NCBI GenBank assembly: GCA_023700805.1
Contig: JAMPYF010000006.1
Coordinates: forward strand, 1 to 64,000
From: Sulfuritalea sp.
Lineage (GTDB): Bacteria; Pseudomonadota; Gammaproteobacteria; Burkholderiales; Rhodocyclaceae
DNA length: 64,000 nucleotides
Direction of reading: 5' to 3'
Below, one piece after another: positions 47,759-57,142 of this stretch (its first letter is position 1; every line of letters starts with the position of its first letter). The position numbers and the translations under genes are program-made. The notes under the pieces are model-generated. The model ran no database searches. It was given only the letters and a program-made list of their open reading frames with translations, and had not been told where the DNA came from.

Positions 47759-48882
47759 AACGGCTTTGCCACCGGCAAATCGAAACCTATCAGCGATTTC
47801 TGAACGCCGACGCGTGAATTCCGTTTGCGAATTTCGCGGGGCTTTACCGCGAAGTCGGCTATTTTCTGGGCAAACGCCTTGATCCGATCGGTCGGCAGCA
47901 GTATCGCCGGCTTGCCCTTGCCGGAGATCAACGAGGAATTGTGCGACGGGTTCAATGCCAAGACTTCAGCGGCCGGCACGCCGGCGAGGCGCGCCACGGA
48001 CTGAAGGTCGAGCGCCATGGGAACGTCGATTCCACCAAAATAAGGAGTATTCGGGATGTCCGCCAGTTCGACTCCGTGCAGCTCCGGGCTCATCACGATG
48101 TTCCGGACCGCCATCAGCTTCGGCACGTAGTATTTGGTTTCCTCCGGCACGGTAAGGCTTTCGTAATCGGTCGGCAGGCCCCTTGCCTGATTGCGCTGAA
48201 TGGCCCGCTGAACCGCCTCTTCACCCCAGTTATAGGCGGCGAGTGCGAGTTGCCAATCATTGAACATGGCATGCAGGAACTCCAGGTAATCCAATGCGGC
48301 CTCGGTCGAAGCCACGATGTCGCGCCTGGCATCGTAGTGCTCGGTGAGTTTCAGCCGATAACGCTGCGCCGTGCCCGGAATGAACTGCCACAAGCCAGCG
48401 GCCTGCGCCGTCGATAACGCCCCCGGTTCGAATCCACTTTCAACGATGGGCAACAGCGCCAACTCCATAGGCAGGCCGCGCTTTTCGACCGCTTCGACTA
48501 TGTGAAAGAGATAACGCCTGGCTTTATGGCTGATATTGGCGACAAGGTCCTTGCGCTGGCCGTACCAGATTTCGCGCTCGGCGACCAAGGGACCCCGCAA
48601 TGGCGGCATGGCAAACCCATATCGGATGCGGTCCCAAACATTGCGTACGATGCGCTCCGGCTTGCCGACAAATTCGTCTTCGCTGATATCGAGCAAGTAG
48701 GCGCGACTGCCATCGGCGACCGGACCGCGTTGCACTTCGGGACTGAGTCCGGGGCCCATTTCGTCCAACACCAGAGGGTGGTAGGCAAAGCGCTGCGGAC
48801 GCAGTCCGTCGGCGTCGCCAGCCGCAGCAGCGCTTGCAAAGACAAGGAAGTAAGCTACCAGCGCGAGGAAGAGTCGGTTCAT
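47755..48882 (-). CDS. lytic transglycosylase (MltD-like)
   Basis: ELALLPIVESGFEPGALSTAQAAGLWQFIPGTAQRYRL SLT motif; ALAAYNWGEEAVQRAI. Confidence 0.92.
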   Translation of the reverse strand: MNRLFLALVAYFLVFASAAAAGDADGLRPQRFAYHPLVLDEMGPGLSPEVQRGPVADGSRAYLLDISEDEFVGKPERIVRNVWDRIRYGFAMPPLRGPLVAEREIWYGQRKDLVANISHKARRYLFHIVEAVEKRGLPMELALLPIVESGFEPGALSTAQAAGLWQFIPGTAQRYRLKLTEHYDARRDIVASTEAALDYLEFLHAMFNDWQLALAAYNWGEEAVQRAIQRNQARGLPTDYESLTVPEETKYYVPKLMAVRNIVMSPELHGVELADIPNTPYFGGIDVPMALDLQSVARLAGVPAAEVLALNPSHNSSLISGKGKPAILLPTDRIKAFAQKIADFAVKPREIRKRNSRVGVQKSLIGFDLPVAKPL

Positions 48883-48921
48883 GCTGTCGCCTGCTGGAAC
48901 GGAGGCGGGATTATACGCCTC

Positions 48922-50133
48922 TCAATCCTTGTTCGTCGCACCGACTGCCGCAGGTGCCTTCTTGGCGGATGCATCCGGCGCCGGCGGGCTCCGCCGATCG
49001 AGCCATTCAAGTACCTGCCGGGCCTGGGCAACGCCATTGGCTTCGGCCTGAACAAGCAAGGCGCGCGCCTTCGCGGGATTCTTGCGGTCACCGACCCCGA
49101 CGGCCCAAAGCCGGCCGGCATTGAACTGGGCCGACCCCAGCCCGCGTTCCGCAGCACGTTCGTACCAAATCAAGGCTTCATCCAGATTCACAGTCGTGCC
49201 ACGGCCCATTTCATGAATCTCGCCGAGATTGTTCTGCGCGTCGACATCCCCCTGCTCCGCTGCCAGTTTGTAAAGACGCGTGGCCCTGGACACATCGACG
49301 GGCCCTCCTTGGCCGTTCATCAGCAGATAGGCCAGCAGAGTCTGGGCCCGGGACCGGCCCTGGCTGGCGGATTGGGCCAAGTAAGCCCTGGCACAGGCAA
49401 AGTCCTTCTCTTCGGCCCCGAACTCACCCAGGCAGCGACGTCCCATCCATTCCTGCGCGGTCGCGTGTCCTCTCCCGGCGGCACGGTCCATTAGCACCCA
49501 GGCCTTGTCGGAAGATGTCTCCATCATGCATTGAGCCGCGTGCCAGGCGGCTGGCGCCAACTGCTCCGCGGCCGCAAGAAATTCGGTGCAGGATTTTTCC
49601 GCATCCTTTTGCAGCAGGATGCCGCGACCAAGAAGTACAGCGGTGGCCTGACTGGCCCGCAGATCGCCTTTCTGCGACATTTTCTGTATGCGCCAACCCG
49701 TGTCGTGCAGATCCTCACGGAGTTTCTGCGACAGGCGCTCGGCTTTCATCGAATCGCCCACCGCCTCCGCATTCAGCAACAAGTCGATGAGCGCCACCGC
49801 AGCGCGAGCGAGGCGTTCCCGCGCCTCTATATCGCGGGGGTTGGCGGCCAGTATCCGGCGTGCGGCGGCGACTTCGGCATCCAGGCTGCTTTCGTCCGCA
49901 GGATCGAAACCCAGGAGACGCGCCGAACTCCTGGTGCGGCTTGCCTGGATCGCTTTGGTCTTGACCTTGGATTTAGCCTTGGACTTCGCTTTGGCTTTGG
50001 CCTTGGCGTCAGCTTTTGCCGTGGTGCCTGGTTTGGCACTTGCTTTGGCCTTGGTCGGCACCGCCGCGTGCAGGGATGCAAGCGCCAGCCAGAACGACAG
50101 CAAAAAACAGCCTAATTTTGCAGTCGACTTCAT
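48922..50133 (-). CDS. secreted Sel1-like repeat protein with Lys/Ala-rich N-terminal tail
   Basis: MKSTAKLGCFLLSFWLALASLHAAVPTKAKASAKPGTTAKADAKAKAKAKSKAKSKVKTK then Sel1 repeats. Confidence 0.87.
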   Translation of the reverse strand: MKSTAKLGCFLLSFWLALASLHAAVPTKAKASAKPGTTAKADAKAKAKAKSKAKSKVKTKAIQASRTRSSARLLGFDPADESSLDAEVAAARRILAANPRDIEARERLARAAVALIDLLLNAEAVGDSMKAERLSQKLREDLHDTGWRIQKMSQKGDLRASQATAVLLGRGILLQKDAEKSCTEFLAAAEQLAPAAWHAAQCMMETSSDKAWVLMDRAAGRGHATAQEWMGRRCLGEFGAEEKDFACARAYLAQSASQGRSRAQTLLAYLLMNGQGGPVDVSRATRLYKLAAEQGDVDAQNNLGEIHEMGRGTTVNLDEALIWYERAAERGLGSAQFNAGRLWAVGVGDRKNPAKARALLVQAEANGVAQARQVLEWLDRRSPPAPDASAKKAPAAVGATNKD

Positions 50134-51233
50134 GCCAGACCGGAGTCGGATCGCACAGAGAGGGGCCGAATCAGGCGCCGGGCGATCACCTGCAGGCCTT
50201 TCGGGTTCGCCAATCCGACTACGTAGCCACCCCAGAGCCCGAGGAATCCGAAGAACATCACCGCCTCTGGAACGCCGTAGCGTTCGGCTGCGATGCCGAT
50301 CATGCCAAACATCAATGAAAAGCCCACCTTGATCGCCACCACTTGATTCACTGAATAACCTGCCTTCAGCAGGACGTGGTGCATGTGCTGTTGATCCGCG
50401 TGAAAGGGACTTTTTCGTTGGGACAAGCGCAGCAGCATGACGCTGCCCATTTCGAGCAGTGGCACCGCCAGAATCCATACAGCAGTAATCGGATTGATCG
50501 CGGATGCAGATGACCCGGCGAGCTTGATGGAATACCAGGCCAGCAGCATCCCGATCACCATGCCGCCGGTATCGCCCATGAAAACCAGCGCCTTGCGGCG
50601 TCCGGCGAGTCTGACGTTGAGCGACAGGAAGCCGAGGATCGTTCCGGCAAACAGCAACAGTTCGAACAACATCCCTGACGCATCCCCGGCCGCTGCCAGG
50701 AACGCCAGAAACATGACCGGAACCACTGAGACACTGCCGGCAAGCCCGTCCAGACCGTCGATCATGTTGATTGCATTCATGACACCGACGAATGCAATGA
50801 TCGTCACCAACAGCGACCATTTCCCCAGATCGATGGCGCCGAGCCCCACCAGGTCCCCCAGACTGGTCACCCAGACTGATGTGCCGGAAACGATCACGAC
50901 GGCACCCAGGGCCTGGGCAACGAATTTGGCGCGGTGGCTGAGTTCGTGCGCATCGTCCGCCACGCCGATGGCTGTAACCAGCAGCAAGGCAATCAGCAGG
51001 CTCCAACTGTCGAAGGGCACGTGGCCGACCACTGCCTGCAGCATCAGCAGGGTCAGCAGCATGGCCAGGCCGCCCACCACCGGGGTCGGATAGTCATGCA
51101 CCTTGCGATGCCCAGGGTGATCGATCAAGCCCCAACGCGCGGCTGGAAGCATCAACGCACTGGTCAGCCCAGCCGCCAAGACGGGTGCCAGCACCACCGT
51201 GAGCCACTGTCCTTGTGCCAGGAAATCGAGCAT
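50130..51233 (-). CDS. wecA: undecaprenyl-phosphate GlcNAc-1-phosphate transferase-like (WecA/MraY family)
   Basis: DHPGHRKVHDYPTPVVGGLAM; NAINMIDGLDGLAG; VFMGDTGGMVIGMLLAW. Confidence 0.92.
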   Translation of the reverse strand: MLDFLAQGQWLTVVLAPVLAAGLTSALMLPAARWGLIDHPGHRKVHDYPTPVVGGLAMLLTLLMLQAVVGHVPFDSWSLLIALLLVTAIGVADDAHELSHRAKFVAQALGAVVIVSGTSVWVTSLGDLVGLGAIDLGKWSLLVTIIAFVGVMNAINMIDGLDGLAGSVSVVPVMFLAFLAAAGDASGMLFELLLFAGTILGFLSLNVRLAGRRKALVFMGDTGGMVIGMLLAWYSIKLAGSSASAINPITAVWILAVPLLEMGSVMLLRLSQRKSPFHADQQHMHHVLLKAGYSVNQVVAIKVGFSLMFGMIGIAAERYGVPEAVMFFGFLGLWGGYVVGLANPKGLQVIARRLIRPLSVRSDSGLA

Positions 51234-51643
51234 GTCCCCCCCTATTTAACCTATCGGTTACCGGAAGCGGCGGGCATCGAGTCGGGTCCGCTCGAAGCCC
51301 GCATTCGGCTATAACCCAATTTAAATATTCTAGCCCATAGAGCAGGCGCCCGCCTCAAGTTTGCCTATGCAGCGGCAGACCACGCACCCACCACTCTGCG
51401 GTGCGCCGAGAGCTGCCGAACCGGATGTCTGGTTGGACTTCTCTGGCAATCATTTCATCCTGGACCGCGCCGGACAGATACTAATCGACAAGCATGTGTT
51501 CCGCGAACGGGAAGTTCACAAAGCGCAGTGGTCCACACAGACAGGGGCGATAACACTGGAGACGCCCCGTTCCCGACCGGTGTGATAAGGCCGAACCTCC
51601 AGCCTTCGCTTGGTTGTCAATGCGCGCTCGCGTGACGCGTCGT

Positions 51644-52147
51644 TCAGTTGAGCCCGTCGGGGCCAGACGAGAAGTAGCGCGGGTCATCCGGCGTGGCCTG
51701 GGTCCCGCTCACGACGCCCTGTTGATTGAAATGCACGCTGAAGGCGTAGTCATACCTGCTGGCCTCGTCGAAATAACGGTAGTCCCATGTGTGCTCGTTC
51801 TTGCGCTTGAAGTAGATTTCGCGCGCCGGCGTACCCAGTAGCCGGCGCACCTCCTCGCGCGTCGTGGTTCCGGTACGGATGCCGGCGAAGGTCTCGATAT
51901 TCAGCACCTGGCGGACTTCACGCAGGCGGCCATCGCTGCCCAGGCGGGCCATGTAGGTGTGCAAACCTTGCGGTCCGCGCGGATATTCCCAAGTGGCGCC
52001 GCCGTCGGCTTCGCGCCAGATCGTGACTGGATCGCCCATGACTGAGCGGACTTCATCACCGCTGGCACCGGGTCGCAATCCGGCACCGTCATAGCTAGCA
52101 CAAGCAGCCAGCGTCAGGCAGAAACAGTACCCGATCGTTTTTCTCAT
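51644..52147 (-). CDS. SmpA/OmlA (BamE)-like lipoprotein
   Basis: Lipobox LTLAAC; LRPGASGDEVRSVMGDPVTIW and GIRTGTTTREEVRRLLGTPA, two BamE-like units. Confidence 0.85.
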   Translation of the reverse strand: MRKTIGYCFCLTLAACASYDGAGLRPGASGDEVRSVMGDPVTIWREADGGATWEYPRGPQGLHTYMARLGSDGRLREVRQVLNIETFAGIRTGTTTREEVRRLLGTPAREIYFKRKNEHTWDYRYFDEASRYDYAFSVHFNQQGVVSGTQATPDDPRYFSSGPDGLN

Positions 52148-52440
52148 GATCGTTCCTTCACACCACTTGCACTTTGACCTATGGCGAAAGCGACGAGTTC
52201 CCGAGGGTGTTGCGACACATGTGGGTAGCTAAATGTGCATGTGGCGCATTCCGACACAGCGATGACTGCGGAATACTTTCACGACAAGCAGGCCCCAGGA
52301 TCGACGTAATGACGTCGCCACCGCCCGACCCGGAAGTCGGCTTTTGATGCCCATTGGATGTATCTCGACGAATCTTGACCAGTCGGCCTGGATTCCAATG
52401 GGGGTGACTACAGGGTTGAGTCGTATGCGATTGAATCCGT

Positions 52441-52517
52441 TGGTCGGGGTGGAGGGATTCGAACTCTCGACATCTTGCTCCCAAAGCAAGCGCGCTACCG
52501 GGCTGCGCCACACCCCG
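52441..52517 (-). tRNA. tRNA-Pro (TGG)
   Basis: RC CGGGGTGTGGCGCAGCCCGGTAGCGCGCTTGCTTTGGGAGCAAGATGTCGAGAGTTCGAATCCCTCCACCCCGACCA. Confidence 0.95.
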
Positions 52518-52651
52518 AACGGGCGCAATTCTACCGAAGCCGCTCCAAGACGGTCAATCAAATACCGTGATGGGGTATACAAATACCCGACTTGCGGTCA
52601 TCCTCCGTTTCGTTTATAAAGCCGGTTCTCCGAAAATACGGACACTCTGCA

Positions 52652-53080
52652 ATGGCTGAAGACCTGCTGCACAAGAAACAATTTCCGCCCTACACGCCGA
52701 AAAAGGGTGAGGACTACATGAACGCCAAACAACTTGCTCACTTTCGCGACATCCTGGCCTCGCTGAAGGATGAATTGAGCGAGGATATCGAGCGCACCGT
52801 GCATACCATGCAGGACGAAGCCACGGTGTTTGCCGATCCAAATGATCGCGCCAGCCAGGAATCCGACATCGCGCTCGAGCTGCGCAACCGCGATCGCGAA
52901 CGCAAGCTGATCAAGAAGATCGACGAGTCGATTGCCCGCATCGAAAGCGGCGAGTATGGCTACTGTGATTCCTGCGGCGTCGAGATCGGCCTCAAGCGCT
53001 TGGAGGCACGCCCCACCGCCACACTCTGCATCGACTGCAAGACACTCGAAGAACATCGCGAAAAGCAGGTCGGCAAGTAA
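52652..53080 (+). CDS. dksA: RNA polymerase-binding transcription factor DksA
   Basis: DPNDRASQESDIALELRNRDRERKLIKKIDESIARIESGEYGYCDSCGVEIGLKRLEARPTATLCIDCK. Confidence 0.96.
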   Translation: MAEDLLHKKQFPPYTPKKGEDYMNAKQLAHFRDILASLKDELSEDIERTVHTMQDEATVFADPNDRASQESDIALELRNRDRERKLIKKIDESIARIESGEYGYCDSCGVEIGLKRLEARPTATLCIDCKTLEEHREKQVGK

Positions 53081-53127
53081 TCCGGCCAAGCCCGCCAGTC
53101 ACGCTCGCGGACGCAACGCCCGCCGAC

Positions 53128-53156
53128 AAAAAAGGACGCCGAGGCGTCCTTTTTTG
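53128..53156. terminator. terminator between convergent dksA and pnp
   Basis: AAAAAAGGACGCCGAGGCGTCCTTTTTTG. Confidence 0.9.
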
Positions 53157-53174
53157 TTGCATGCAATCCGAGTC

Positions 53175-55289
53175 CTACTCGCTGGCGGCAGGCGCGGTTG
53201 TTTCTGCGGCAATTGCCTTCATCGACAGGCGGACACGGCCTTTGTCATCGGTCTCGATGACCTTGACCTTCACGATCTGGCCTTCCTTGAGGTAGTCTGT
53301 GACGGCATTCACCCGTTCGCTGGCAATCTGCGAAATATGCAGCAGGCCGTCCTTGCCCGGCAGCAGGCTGACGATAGCGCCGAAATCGAGCAGGCGCAGC
53401 ACAGTGCCCTCGTAGATTCGTCCGACTTCGACTTCGGCTGTAATGTCCTCGATACGCTTCTTGGCCACCTGAGCAGCGTCGGCATTGACCGATGAGATGG
53501 TGATCGAGCCGTCGTCCTCGATATCGATCACGCAACCGGTCTCTTCCGTCAGCGCGCGAATCACGGCGCCCCCCTTGCCGATGACGTCACGAATCTTTTC
53601 CGGGTTGATCTTGAGATGAATCATGCGCGGCGCGAAAGTGGAAACCTCCTCGCGATGACCGGACATCGAGCCCTGCATCTTTTCCAGGATCAGCAAACGC
53701 GCTTCCTTGGCCTGAGCCAACGCGACCTGCATTATTTCCTTGGTAATGCCCTGGATCTTGATGTCCATCTGCAGCGCGGTGATGCCTTCTTCAGTGCCCG
53801 CCACCTTGAAATCCATGTCGCCGAGGTGATCCTCGTCACCGAGGATATCGGTCAGCACGGCAAAGCGGGGGCCGTCCTTGATCAAACCCATGGCGATGCC
53901 TGCCACATGCGCCTTGAGCGGCACGCCGGCATCCATCAGGGCCAGCGAACCGCCGCACACCGAAGCCATCGACGACGAACCGTTGGACTCGGTGATTTCG
54001 GAGACGACGCGCATCGAGTAACCAAATTCCTCGGGCGAAGGCAGCACGGCGAGCAGCGCGCGCTTGGCCAAGCGACCGTGGCCGATTTCGCGGCGCTTCG
54101 GCGTGCCGACGCGGCCGGTTTCACCGGTGGCATAGGGTGGCATGTTGTAGTGGAGCATGAAGCGATCGCGATACTCGCCCTGCAGCGCGTCGATGATCTG
54201 CTCATCACGGCCGGTGCCCAGCGTGGCGATGACCAGCGCCTGCGTCTCGCCGCGGGTGAATAGCGCCGAACCGTGGGTGCGGGGCAGCACGCCGTTGCGG
54301 ATGACGATCGGGCGCACGGTGCGCGTATCGCGGCCGTCGATGCGCGGCTCGCCGTTGAGAATCTGGCTGCGGACGATTTTTGCCTCCAGATCGAACACGG
54401 TGTTGCCGATCAGGTTCGAATCAGGCGGGTTATCGACACCTTCGGTCAGGGCGGCAATGGTCTGCTTGGTGATTTCACGAGTCTTCTGCGTGCGATCCTG
54501 CTTGCTGGTGATGCGATAGGCCTCGCGCAATTGGGCTTCGGCGAGTTCGGCGACGCGCGCAATCAGCGGCTCATCCTTTGCCGGCGGCTGCCAATCCCAT
54601 TCCGGCTTGCCGGCGACTTCCACCAGTTCGTTGATGGCCTTGATCGCAGCCTGCATCTGCTCGTGACCAAACACCACGGCGCCCAGCATGATCTCTTCGG
54701 AAAGCTGCTTGGCCTCGGACTCGACCATCAACACGGCGGCCTCGGTACCGGCGACCACCAGATCCAGCTGTGTGTTTTCCAATTGGGTCTTGGTCGGGCA
54801 CAGGACGTACTTGCCGTCGATGTAACCAACTCGGGCGGCGCCGATCGGGCCACTGAACGGGATGCCGGAAATGGCCATGGCGGCGGACGCACCGAGCATT
54901 GCCGGAATATCCGGATCGATCTCGGGATTGCACGACATCACAGTACACACAACCTGCACTTCGTTGTAGAACGCGTCGGGAAACAGCGGACGCAAGGGGC
55001 GATCGATGAGGCGGCAGGTCAGGATTTCTTTTTCCGACGGACGTCCCTCGCGCTTGAAGAAACCTCCGGGGATGCGGCCGGCGGCGTAGGTCCGCTCCTG
55101 GTAATCGACGGTCAGGGGGAAGAAATCCTGTCCGGGCTTGGCGTTTCGCGCGCCGACCACCGTCGCCAAAACAACGGTGTCATTCATGGTGACCATGACC
55201 GCGCCGCCAGCCTGGCGGGCAATTTCGGCGGTTTCCAGGGTTACGGTGTGCTCACCGTAAGCAAAACTCTTCTTGATTGGATTCAACAC
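53175..55289 (-). CDS. pnp: polyribonucleotide nucleotidyltransferase
   Basis: Two RNase PH domains, KH ([17 protein letters not shown]) and S1 domains; non-ATG start (GTG/TTG) before NPIKKSF. Confidence 0.97.
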   Translation of the reverse strand: MLNPIKKSFAYGEHTVTLETAEIARQAGGAVMVTMNDTVVLATVVGARNAKPGQDFFPLTVDYQERTYAAGRIPGGFFKREGRPSEKEILTCRLIDRPLRPLFPDAFYNEVQVVCTVMSCNPEIDPDIPAMLGASAAMAISGIPFSGPIGAARVGYIDGKYVLCPTKTQLENTQLDLVVAGTEAAVLMVESEAKQLSEEIMLGAVVFGHEQMQAAIKAINELVEVAGKPEWDWQPPAKDEPLIARVAELAEAQLREAYRITSKQDRTQKTREITKQTIAALTEGVDNPPDSNLIGNTVFDLEAKIVRSQILNGEPRIDGRDTRTVRPIVIRNGVLPRTHGSALFTRGETQALVIATLGTGRDEQIIDALQGEYRDRFMLHYNMPPYATGETGRVGTPKRREIGHGRLAKRALLAVLPSPEEFGYSMRVVSEITESNGSSSMASVCGGSLALMDAGVPLKAHVAGIAMGLIKDGPRFAVLTDILGDEDHLGDMDFKVAGTEEGITALQMDIKIQGITKEIMQVALAQAKEARLLILEKMQGSMSGHREEVSTFAPRMIHLKINPEKIRDVIGKGGAVIRALTEETGCVIDIEDDGSITISSVNADAAQVAKKRIEDITAEVEVGRIYEGTVLRLLDFGAIVSLLPGKDGLLHISQIASERVNAVTDYLKEGQIVKVKVIETDDKGRVRLSMKAIAAETTAPAASE

Positions 55290-55303
55290 GACAATTCCTT
55301 TCA

Positions 55304-55345
55304 GCAAAAAATAAAAGCCGGCACAGCCTCAACGGCTGCACCGGC
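55304..55345 (-). terminator. rpsO-pnp intergenic terminator-like hairpin
   Basis: Minus strand GCCGGTGCAGCC-GTTGA-GGCTGTGCCGGC-TTTTATTTTTT. Confidence 0.75.
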
Positions 55346-55425
55346 CTGATCAGCAAGCCTGCGCAGTAAGGGCGCACAGTGCATCGCGCGTGGCAATGTC
55401 CCGGACCGGCGCTTGGGCGAGAAAA

Positions 55426-55695
55426 TTACTTGCGCAGACCAAGACGCTCGATCAGCGAACGATAGCCGTCGGCGTTCTTGCGCTTGAGGTAATCCAGCAA
55501 CTTGCGGCGCTGGCTGACCATCATGAGCAGGCCGCGACGTGAGTGATGATCTTTGGTATGTGCCTTGAAATGACCCGTCAGGTCATTGATGCGCGCCGTG
55601 AGAAGCGCCACCTGAACTTCGGGAGAGCCGGTGTCACCCTGGGCACGCTGGTAGTCGGTGACGATCTTGGCTTTGTCGGTAGTAGAAATTGCCAT
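55426..55695 (-). CDS. rpsO: 30S ribosomal protein S15
   Basis: [53 protein letters not shown]. Confidence 0.98.
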   Translation of the reverse strand: MAISTTDKAKIVTDYQRAQGDTGSPEVQVALLTARINDLTGHFKAHTKDHHSRRGLLMMVSQRRKLLDYLKRKNADGYRSLIERLGLRK

Positions 55696-55796
55696 TGTGG
55701 TTTCCTTGCTGATCCTGTGATGTTGGGCTCTTGGAGAACCGCGAATTATAACGTTCTGAATGTATTCTGATCAAGCTTTAAGCGCTATTTCCTTCC

Positions 55797-56726
55797 CTAG
55801 ACACCTGCGACCAGCCGCTGCGGTTGCAGCCAGCCGTCGGTGGATTGCCGGCAGATTCCGATAAAGCAGTGTTCCGCGTCATAAACGCGCAATCGGCTGC
55901 CCTCCTCGCCCGACCAGCGAACCGCTTGACCGTGCCTCAATCGGGTCGCATCGGCCACATCGAGCTGGGCTTCGGTCAGACTGGCCAGCAGGGAATCGGG
56001 CGGCAACAGCAAGGCGTCGCGCGCCTCGGCTGTCAGTGCTTCGAGCATTGGCAGTGAATACGCCTGGGCGACATCAAGCACGCCGATGCCGGTGCGGCGC
56101 AAGGCCGCCAAATGCGCGCCGCAGCCAAGACGATCACCGATGTCGGCAGCCAGGGTCCGCACATAGGTTCCCTTGCTGCAATGCACTTCAAAGACAAAGC
56201 GGCCGTTTGCAAAATCACCTTGTCCGGCAAGCAGGCGCAGTTCATGGATGAAGACGCGCCGCGGCGCACGCTCGACTTCGATTCCGGCACGGGCATACTC
56301 GTAAAGCGGCTTGCCATCGCGCTTCAGTGCCGAATACATCGGTGGCACCTGGTCGAGTTCGCCGACAAAGGCCGCCAGCGCCGCCTCCACGTCCGCAAGG
56401 CTGCTCGTTACCGGACGACATTGCAGCACGCTGCCTTCGGCATCTGCCGTGTCGGTGGTGACCCCGAGCTGCACTGTCGCCACATATCGCTTGTCGGCAT
56501 TGAGCAACTCGCCTGAAAATTTGGTGGCTTCCCCGAAACACAAGGGCAGCAGGCCGGTCGCCAATGGATCAAGCGTTCCGGTATGGCCGGCCTTTGCGGC
56601 ACGATAGAGGCGACGTGCCGCCTGCAGGGCGTGATTGGACGAAATGCCGAGGGATTTGTCCAGCAGCAGCACTCCGTCAAGTTTGCGGCGCGGAACTTTG
56701 CCGGCCTTTGCTTGCACCGCGTTCAA
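55797..56726 (-). CDS. truB: tRNA pseudouridine(55) synthase
   Basis: DGVLLLDKSLGISSNHALQ; GHTGTLDPLATGLLPLCFGEATKF. Confidence 0.96.
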   Translation of the reverse strand: MNAVQAKAGKVPRRKLDGVLLLDKSLGISSNHALQAARRLYRAAKAGHTGTLDPLATGLLPLCFGEATKFSGELLNADKRYVATVQLGVTTDTADAEGSVLQCRPVTSSLADVEAALAAFVGELDQVPPMYSALKRDGKPLYEYARAGIEVERAPRRVFIHELRLLAGQGDFANGRFVFEVHCSKGTYVRTLAADIGDRLGCGAHLAALRRTGIGVLDVAQAYSLPMLEALTAEARDALLLPPDSLLASLTEAQLDVADATRLRHGQAVRWSGEEGSRLRVYDAEHCFIGICRQSTDGWLQPQRLVAGV

Positions 56727-57136
56727 TCGTCGTGCAGCTTCTTGTCGGACTCCACCGCCTCGTCGATGAGTTTCGAGAGACGCGAGCCTTCCTGCACCGA
56801 CGGATCGAAGACGAAATGCAGTTCGGGTATATGATGAATGCGAACCCGACGGCCCAGTTCGCGACGCAGGAAGCTGGCCGAGTGCTGCAGGCCCTCGGCG
56901 ATCATCTCGTTGGCCGACGGATCGGCCAACGACGTGTAGAACACTTTGGCATGTGCATAATCCGCAGTCACCTCGACCGCAGTCAGCGTGACCAGTGTCA
57001 GCTTGGGCGCGATGCGCAGATCCTTGAGATGGAAACGCAGCAGATCCGCCAGTTCGCGGCGGATCTGCTCGGCAACGCGGTCAGAGCGCGCATAACCATG
57101 ACCAGCGCCTTGACCTGAGCCGCGTCGGGTTGCCAT
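56723..57136 (-). CDS. rbfA: 30S ribosome-binding factor A
   Basis: RVAEQIRRELADLLRFHLKD...; RVHHIPELHFVFD-like C-terminus; operon position. Confidence 0.95.
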   Translation of the reverse strand: MATRRGSGQGAGHGYARSDRVAEQIRRELADLLRFHLKDLRIAPKLTLVTLTAVEVTADYAHAKVFYTSLADPSANEMIAEGLQHSASFLRRELGRRVRIHHIPELHFVFDPSVQEGSRLSKLIDEAVESDKKLHDD

Positions 57137-57142
57137 TGCGGA

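Noticed and set aside
51361-51585. 74-aa plus-strand ORF (and overlapping minus ORF 51481..51687)
   Set aside because: No recognisable homology or clear ribosome-binding site; region is probably non-coding or a remnant.
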